A stretch of 64,000 nt of DNA from Aliiroseovarius subalbicans. Its GTDB lineage: Bacteria; Pseudomonadota; Alphaproteobacteria; Rhodobacterales; Rhodobacteraceae. The stretch is from assembly GCF_022678625.1 (NCBI RefSeq), contig NZ_JALBYQ010000001.1, positions 310,001 through 374,000 of the forward strand, written 5' to 3'. Position numbers and translations under genes: made by a program. The notes under the pieces were generated by a model. The model saw nothing but the letters and a program-made list of their open reading frames with translations. It made no database searches and was not told the DNA's origin. This document shows positions 59,300 through 64,000 of this stretch, one piece after another. How positions within the stretch are numbered: position 1 is the first letter of the stretch; every line of letters starts with the position of its first letter.

Positions 59300-61075
59300 G
59301 TGGCTTACCAGATGAAGCGCCCGACCCTGGGCGGGCTTAAGCGTTATTTCCCGATCCTGACCTGGGGTCGAAGCTATGACCGCGATGCGGCCACCTCCGA
59401 CCTGGTCGCCGCCGTGATCGTGACGATCATGCTGATCCCGCAATCGCTTGCCTATGCGTTGTTGGCGGGGCTGCCGGCGGAAATGGGGCTTTACGCCTCG
59501 ATCCTGCCGTTGGTGGCTTATGCAATCTTCGGCACCTCGCGCGCGTTGGCGGTGGGGCCGGTTGCAGTTGTATCGCTGATGACCGCCGCTGCCGTGGGAA
59601 ACCTGGCGCTGCAGGGCACGGCGGAATATGCGATGGCGGCGATCACGCTGGCGTTCCTGTCGGGCCTGATCCTGCTGGTCATGGGCGTGTTCCGGTTGGG
59701 GTTTCTGGCCAATTTCCTGTCGCACCCTGTGATTGCGGGCTTCATCACGGCCTCGGGTATGATCATCGCGGTCAGCCAAATGAAACACATTCTGGGCATT
59801 GATGCCCATGGCCATTCCCTGCTTGAGATCCTGCGCTCACTGTTCGCGCATCTTGGGGACGCCAACCTGATCACCTTTGCCATTGGCGCGGGGTCTGTCG
59901 CGTTCCTGTTCTGGGTGCGCAAGGGGCTGAAGCCGCTGCTGTTGTCGCTGGGGCTGAAGCCGCGGTTGGCGGATATTCTGGCCAAGGCCGGGCCGGTGGG
60001 CGCGGTGGCCGTGACCACGCTGCTCAGCTGGGGCTTTGATTTGTCGTCGCGCGGCGTGGCCATCGTGGGCGACGTGCCGCAAGGCCTGCCGCCGCTGACG
60101 ATGCCGTCGTTCGATGCCGAACTTTGGGCTTCGTTGTTCGGCTCGGCCGTGCTGATTTCCATCATCGGGTTTGTCGAAAGCATCTCGGTGGCGCAGACGC
60201 TTGCGGCCAAGAAACGCCAGCGCATCACTCCGGATCAGGAGCTTGTAGGCCTGGGCGCATCGAACGTGGCGGCAGCAATCTCGGGCGGCTATCCGGTGAC
60301 CGGGGGCTTTGCCCGCTCGGTGGTGAATTTCGACGCGGGCGCGGAAACGCCAGCCGCGGGGGCCTTCACCGCCGTGGGCATCGCCGGGGCCGCCCTGTTC
60401 CTCACGCCACTATTGTTCTTCCTTCCCAAAGCCACGCTTGCCGCCACGATCATCGTCGCGGTGTTGAGCCTGGTGGATTTCACGATCTTGAAAAAGACCT
60501 GGGGCTATCACCGGGCTGATTTCACCGCCGTGGCTGCGACGATCCTTCTGACGCTTGTGTTCGGAGTGGAAATCGGCGTCAGCTCTGGCGTGATCCTGTC
60601 GATTGCGCTGTTCCTGTACAAAACCTCGCGGCCGCATATCGCCGAGGTCGGGCTGGTCCCCGGCACCGAGCATTTCCGCAACATCAATCGGCATGATGTG
60701 CTGACCCACCCGGAACTGGTGACGCTGCGGCTGGACGAAAACCTGTATTTCGCCAATTCGCGCTTCATCGAGGATTACCTGCTGGACCGGGTTGGCCAGG
60801 GGCAACCGGTGAAACACGTGGTGCTGATGTGCTCGGCGGTGAACGAGATCGACCTGTCCGCACTTGAGGCGCTGGAGGAGATCAACCGTCAGCTGTCCGA
60901 CATGGGAATCACACTGCACCTGTCCGAGGTGAAAGGCCCGGTGATGGACCGCTTGCACCGCACCCATTTCCTGGACGAGCTGACGGGCCAGGTGTTCCTG
61001 ACCCAATTCGGCGCGATGCGGGCGCTGGGGCCGGTGGACGGGCTGAAGCCGGTTCTGGCAGGGGACGCTGCGTAA
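59300..61075 (+). CDS. SulP-family anion transporter with STAS domain
   Basis: A 591-residue inner-membrane transporter. SDLVAAVIVTIMLIPQSLAYA and MGLYASILPLVAYAIFGTS mark the SulP core (10-12 helices to residue about 430). A C-terminal STAS domain (residues about 440-570, VLMCSAVNEIDLSALEALEE) follows. The substrate is probably sulfate, sulfite or bicarbonate; position favours a sulfur oxyanion. The GTG at 59300 has GAAAGG seven bases upstream; 59291 is the alternative. Last gene of the sulfur island. Confidence 0.9.
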   Translation: MAYQMKRPTLGGLKRYFPILTWGRSYDRDAATSDLVAAVIVTIMLIPQSLAYALLAGLPAEMGLYASILPLVAYAIFGTSRALAVGPVAVVSLMTAAAVGNLALQGTAEYAMAAITLAFLSGLILLVMGVFRLGFLANFLSHPVIAGFITASGMIIAVSQMKHILGIDAHGHSLLEILRSLFAHLGDANLITFAIGAGSVAFLFWVRKGLKPLLLSLGLKPRLADILAKAGPVGAVAVTTLLSWGFDLSSRGVAIVGDVPQGLPPLTMPSFDAELWASLFGSAVLISIIGFVESISVAQTLAAKKRQRITPDQELVGLGASNVAAAISGGYPVTGGFARSVVNFDAGAETPAAGAFTAVGIAGAALFLTPLLFFLPKATLAATIIVAVLSLVDFTILKKTWGYHRADFTAVAATILLTLVFGVEIGVSSGVILSIALFLYKTSRPHIAEVGLVPGTEHFRNINRHDVLTHPELVTLRLDENLYFANSRFIEDYLLDRVGQGQPVKHVVLMCSAVNEIDLSALEALEEINRQLSDMGITLHLSEVKGPVMDRLHRTHFLDELTGQVFLTQFGAMRALGPVDGLKPVLAGDAA

Positions 61076-61149
61076 CGGGGCGCGGGATTTATTGAACGCT
61101 TGTGCAATTAATGCTAGGGCTGAGCCAACTTTTACCGGGAGGCTTGGCC

Positions 61150-61917
61150 ATGGACATCACTGAAAACACCGCAATCGTCGTGTCGGGCGGGGCGTCCGGC
61201 CTGGGCGCCGCCGTCGCACGCGGCTTTGCCGCGGCTGGTGCCAAGGTTGGCATCTTCGATCTGAATGAAGAGGGCGGGCAGGCGCTTGCCGCCGAGCTTG
61301 GCGGGGCCTTCGCCCGTGTCGACGTGTCCGATCCGACCTCGGTTGCCGAGGGCTTCGAAACCCTGCGTGCGGTGCATGGCCAGGAACGCGTGATGGTGAA
61401 CTGCGCCGGCATCGGCCCGGCCGCCAAGACCGTGTCGAAGGGCGAAGCGCATGATGCTGGCCTGTTCGCCAAGGTGATCGGCGTGAACCTGATCGGGTCG
61501 TTCAACTGCGCCAGCCAATCGGCGGCGGGCATGGTGAACGCCGACCCGGTGACGGACGACGGCGAACGCGGCGTGATCGTGAACACGGCGTCTGTTGCGG
61601 CCTTTGACGGCCAGATCGGCCAATTGGCCTATGCCGCCTCCAAGGGCGGTGTGGTGGGGATGACCTTGCCGATGGCCCGCGACCTGTCGGGCGAAGGCGT
61701 GCGCGTGGTCACCATCGCGCCGGGTCTGTTCAAAACCCCGCTGCTGGAAGGCCTGCCGCAAGAGGTGCAGGACAGTCTGGGCGCGCAGGTGCCATTCCCG
61801 TCGCGTCTGGGCGACCCGGCGGAATATGCCGCGATGGCGCGACATATCGTTGAGAACTCGATGCTGAACGGCGAAGTGATCCGTTTGGACGGCGCGATCC
61901 GCATGGCCCCGCGGTAA
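61150..61917 (+). CDS. SDR-family NAD-dependent dehydrogenase (3-hydroxyacyl-CoA dehydrogenase type-2-like)
   Basis: A 255-residue classical SDR. Nucleotide motif VVSGGASGLGAAVARGF, structural NCAG, catalytic Ser in NTASVAAFDGQIGQ with YAASKGG (Tyr/Lys), and a C-terminus GEVIRLDGAIRMAP as in HSD17B10-like hydroxyacyl-CoA dehydrogenases. Asp after the second strand (IFDLNEE) indicates NAD. The ATG at 61150 follows GGGAGG. Role in fatty-acid or isoleucine breakdown is likely; substrate unproven. Confidence 0.88.
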   Translation: MDITENTAIVVSGGASGLGAAVARGFAAAGAKVGIFDLNEEGGQALAAELGGAFARVDVSDPTSVAEGFETLRAVHGQERVMVNCAGIGPAAKTVSKGEAHDAGLFAKVIGVNLIGSFNCASQSAAGMVNADPVTDDGERGVIVNTASVAAFDGQIGQLAYAASKGGVVGMTLPMARDLSGEGVRVVTIAPGLFKTPLLEGLPQEVQDSLGAQVPFPSRLGDPAEYAAMARHIVENSMLNGEVIRLDGAIRMAPR

Positions 61918-61919
61918 AC

Positions 61920-61964
61920 GAATTCTTTCTAAGAATTCGGACCGGAATTTTTAAAACATTCCGG
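61920..61964. terminator. Two tandem palindromes between convergent genes
   Basis: GAATTCTT-TCT-AAGAATTC (61920-61938) and CCGGAAT-N9-ATTCCGG (61942-61964) fill the 55-bp gap between the SDR and GST genes. The position suggests a bidirectional terminator, though there is no long T run outside the stems. Confidence 0.5.
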
Positions 61965-61972
61965 CACCCGGT

Positions 61973-62608
61973 TCAAACGGCGTCGGGCTGCTTCGGTGGT
62001 GCGGCGTCGGCGAAGGCGGGCAGGGCGTCCAGCGCCTCAAAGATGCGTGTGATCACCGGATAAGGCGCCATGTCCACCTCGAAGCGTCGGTTGTTCCAAA
62101 CCTGTGCGTACAGGCAGATGTCAGCCATACCGGGGGTGTCGCCGTGGCAGAAGGTGCCAGTGTCCGGGCTGCCTGCCAGCATCGCTTCGATCGCCGGGAA
62201 GGTAACGCCGACCCAATGGCGAAACCAGTCCGCCTTGTCGCCACCCAGCGTGGCCTCAACATGTTGCAGCACTCTGAGATTGTTCAACGGGTGAACTTCA
62301 CAGGCCACCATATAGCTGATCGCCCGCACGCGCGCGCGCCCCACCGGGTCGGCGGGCAGCAGGGGCGGTTCGGGGTGTACTTCGTTCAGCCATTCGATGA
62401 TCGCCAGCGATTGCACAAGGTTTGTGCCGTCCTCAAGCTCCAGAACCGGCACAAGGCCGGCGGGGTTTTTCGCAAGGAATTCAGGTGTTTTCGTCTCGTC
62501 CTTCAACAGGGCATAGGACAGGTATTCATAGTCCAGGCCCTTCAAGTTCAACGCCGCCCGCAGCCGCGCCGAGGTCGAGGATCGAAAGTAATTGTGCAGT
62601 TTCAGCAT
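61973..62608 (-). CDS. maiA: Zeta-class glutathione S-transferase, probable maleylacetoacetate isomerase
   Basis: A 211-residue cytosolic enzyme. LHNYFRSSTSARLRAALNLK matches the zeta-class SSxS active-site motif, and NPAGLVPVLELEDG with LVQSLAIIEWLNE give the glutathione site. ADICLYAQVWNNRRF is in the C-terminal helical domain. It isomerises maleylacetoacetate to fumarylacetoacetate in tyrosine breakdown, the pathway to which HppD at 20770 also belongs. The ATG at 62608 follows GGAG; the start at 62638 is rejected. The SSTS rather than SSCS motif is a small variation. Confidence 0.85.
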   Translation of the reverse strand: MLKLHNYFRSSTSARLRAALNLKGLDYEYLSYALLKDETKTPEFLAKNPAGLVPVLELEDGTNLVQSLAIIEWLNEVHPEPPLLPADPVGRARVRAISYMVACEVHPLNNLRVLQHVEATLGGDKADWFRHWVGVTFPAIEAMLAGSPDTGTFCHGDTPGMADICLYAQVWNNRRFEVDMAPYPVITRIFEALDALPAFADAAPPKQPDAV

Positions 62609-62705
62609 CGCGCGCTCCGTTCGTTGCGCCTGCAACATGACACGGGCGCGCGGGCGGGAAAAGCCCCACTGGCATCAGTCGCGCCCAGCCATTATGGTCC
62701 GCCGG

Positions 62706-63719
62706 ATGAGCCTGCCTGCGCACACATTGACCCAAGCCGCCCGCCTGTCCGTCGCCCCGATGATGGACTGGACCGATCGTCATTGCCGGTATTTCCACCG
62801 TCTGATGAGCCGCCGTGCGTTGCTTTATACCGAAATGGTCACAGCACCTGCGCTGGTGCGGGGGGGGGCGACGCATCTACTGGACTTTGACGCGGCCGAA
62901 CACCCGGTGGCGGTGCAGCTGGGTGGATCGGACCCGGCCGAGTTGGCGCTGGCCACCCGTCTGTGTGTCGAGCGCGGCTATGACGAAGTGAACCTGAATG
63001 TCGGCTGCCCCTCTGACCGGGTGCAATCGGGCACCTTCGGCGCGGTGCTGATGACGCAGCCCGCGCTGGTTGCGGAGTGTGTGAGCGCCATGAAGGATGC
63101 GGCGCAGGGCGTTGAAATTACGGTGAAATGCCGCATTGGTGTTGATGATCAGGAGGCTGAAGAGGTGCTGCCTGATTTTCTGTCGCAAGTGGGCGCAGCC
63201 GGGGTTGGGCGTTTCACCATTCACGCGCGCAAGGCCTGGCTCAAGGGGCTCAGCCCCAAGGAAAACCGCGACATTCCCCCGCTGGATTACCCGCTGGTGC
63301 ACCGGATGAAATCGTTTTTCCCGTCGCTGCACCTGTCGATCAATGGCGGCATCGCGACGCTGGACGCGGCCGAAGACCAGCTTGAGATCATGGACGGCGT
63401 GATGATCGGGCGTGCGGCCTATCATCAGCCCGCCGACATCCTGCTGAAGGCCGATCAGCGCCTTTTTGGCGAGCCAGGCGCGAAGACCGCGCACCAGGTC
63501 GCTGAAGAGATGATCCCCTACCTCGAACGCCACCTGGCCGCGGGCGGTAAACTTCACAATGTCACCCGCCACATGCTGGGCCTGTTTGCAGGGCGCCCCG
63601 GCGCGCGCGCCTGGCGCCGTGTGCTGTCCGAAGGCGCGACCCGGCCTGGGGCAGGGGTTGCGCTTTTGCGCGAGGCGCTGTCCCATGTGCCGGAAACACC
63701 ACGCCAAGAGGCCTCCTGA
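62706..63719 (+). CDS. dusA: tRNA-dihydrouridine(20/20a) synthase
   Basis: A 337-residue flavin enzyme reducing U20/U20a of tRNA. SVAPMMDWTDRHCRYFHRLM opens the FMN barrel; the catalytic Cys is in NLNVGCPSDRVQSGTFG; ARKAWLKGLSPKENRDIPPL is diagnostic for DusA over DusB and DusC; INGGIATLDAA and VMIGRAAYHQP close the FMN phosphate site. The start at 62706 is chosen by homology; ATG 62694 is possible. Its stop overlaps the next start (TGATG). Confidence 0.95.
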   Translation: MSLPAHTLTQAARLSVAPMMDWTDRHCRYFHRLMSRRALLYTEMVTAPALVRGGATHLLDFDAAEHPVAVQLGGSDPAELALATRLCVERGYDEVNLNVGCPSDRVQSGTFGAVLMTQPALVAECVSAMKDAAQGVEITVKCRIGVDDQEAEEVLPDFLSQVGAAGVGRFTIHARKAWLKGLSPKENRDIPPLDYPLVHRMKSFFPSLHLSINGGIATLDAAEDQLEIMDGVMIGRAAYHQPADILLKADQRLFGEPGAKTAHQVAEEMIPYLERHLAAGGKLHNVTRHMLGLFAGRPGARAWRRVLSEGATRPGAGVALLREALSHVPETPRQEAS

Positions 63720-64000
63720 TGCCTGACATGTCCATTCTTTTGCCGATGCTGCTGCTTTTGCTGGCGATCGGGGCCTTTGCCGGTGTCATGGCGGGGCTGT
63801 TGGGCGTGGGCGGAGGTATCATCCTTGTGCCTGCGTTCTTCTATGTTTTCAGCGCGCTTGGCTACGCATCCGAGCAGTTGATGCAGATCTGCCTGGCCAC
63901 GTCGCTGGCGACGATCATCGTGACCTCTCTGCGCTCGGTGCAATCGCATAACAAGAAGGGCGCGGTGGAGTGGGACATTCTGAAAACCTGGGCCATCGGC
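63719..64000 (+). CDS. TauE/SafE-family sulfite exporter-like protein (3'-truncated)
   Basis: The first 94 residues of a membrane protein are visible; the window ends inside it. AGVMAGLLGVGGGIILVPAF is the TauE/SafE repeat signature, followed by a second helix (LMQICLATSLATIIVTSL) and the RSVQSHNKKGAVEWDIL loop. Family members export sulfite, sulfoacetate or related anions. It overlaps the dusA stop by one base, so it is translationally coupled. Confidence 0.88.
   Translation, partial: MPDMSILLPMLLLLLAIGAFAGVMAGLLGVGGGIILVPAFFYVFSALGYASEQLMQICLATSLATIIVTSLRSVQSHNKKGAVEWDILKTWAIG

Overview
The window is GC-rich alphaproteobacterial chromosomal DNA, most likely from a marine Rhodobacterales (Roseobacter-group) bacterium. 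The evidence is the complete sox cluster in the Paracoccus/Roseobacter order (soxTRS divergent from soxVWXYZABCD-W2-EF), the CarD / FdxA / S4 / Suv3-like-helicase neighbourhood, Tad-type pseudopilins, a TctCBA-TctDE uptake system and cobST. No rRNA, tRNA, CRISPR array, insertion sequence or phage gene was seen.

Layout. 1-7.2 kb: the 3' part of a DsbA-like oxidoreductase, an N-acetylmuramoyl-L-alanine amidase, glutamate dehydrogenase, and a TadG/TadE/TadE trio. 7.2-15.8 kb: housekeeping genes (dehydrogenase, pirin, hydrolase, SCP2, TPR), then the helicase / S4 / ferredoxin / CarD block. 15.9-29.5 kb: cobS/cobT, a KefB-type antiporter, a remnant of a PAS-domain chemotaxis gene, an Lrp regulator divergent from 4-hydroxyphenylpyruvate dioxygenase, a 957-residue proline-rich membrane protein, a SIMPL protein, a homocysteine methyltransferase-like protein, MetY, a VOC protein and an orphan secreted protein. 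29.6-35.8 kb: tctCBA (minus) divergent from tctDE plus a periplasmic binding protein. 35.9-43.6 kb: a second Kef antiporter, a GT-A-like protein, a flavin reductase, and a GcvT-type demethylating oxidoreductase with an MDR dehydrogenase. 43.7-61.1 kb: a sulfur-oxidation island. 61.1-64 kb: an SDR, a zeta-class GST, DusA and the start of a TauE/SafE transporter.

How the sulfur island works together. SoxXA loads thiosulfate onto the SoxY Cys of SoxYZ, SoxB releases sulfate and SoxCD oxidises the sulfane sulfur. SoxS, SoxV and two collinear SoxW-like thioredoxins supply periplasmic reductant. SoxF and SoxE resemble a flavocytochrome sulfide dehydrogenase and a diheme cytochrome. SoxT and the PmpA/PmpB pair are YeeE-family sulfur permeases. 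A persulfide-dioxygenase-like MBL enzyme, a DUF442 sulfurtransferase and a SulP permease extend the route to intracellular persulfide and to sulfite/sulfate.

Main regulatory observation: three perfect ATTC-N8-GAAT palindromes lie upstream of soxX, soxB and pmpA, and a related sequence lies in the soxS-soxV gap. Two of the three (soxB, pmpA) sit just downstream of an intrinsic terminator. SoxR keeps the two cysteines of the SqrR/BigR persulfide-sensing family. The inferred model is one persulfide-responsive regulon covering several transcription units. The pmpA unit also carries a perfect FNR-type box (TTGAT-N4-ATCAA), which suggests a second, oxygen-linked input.
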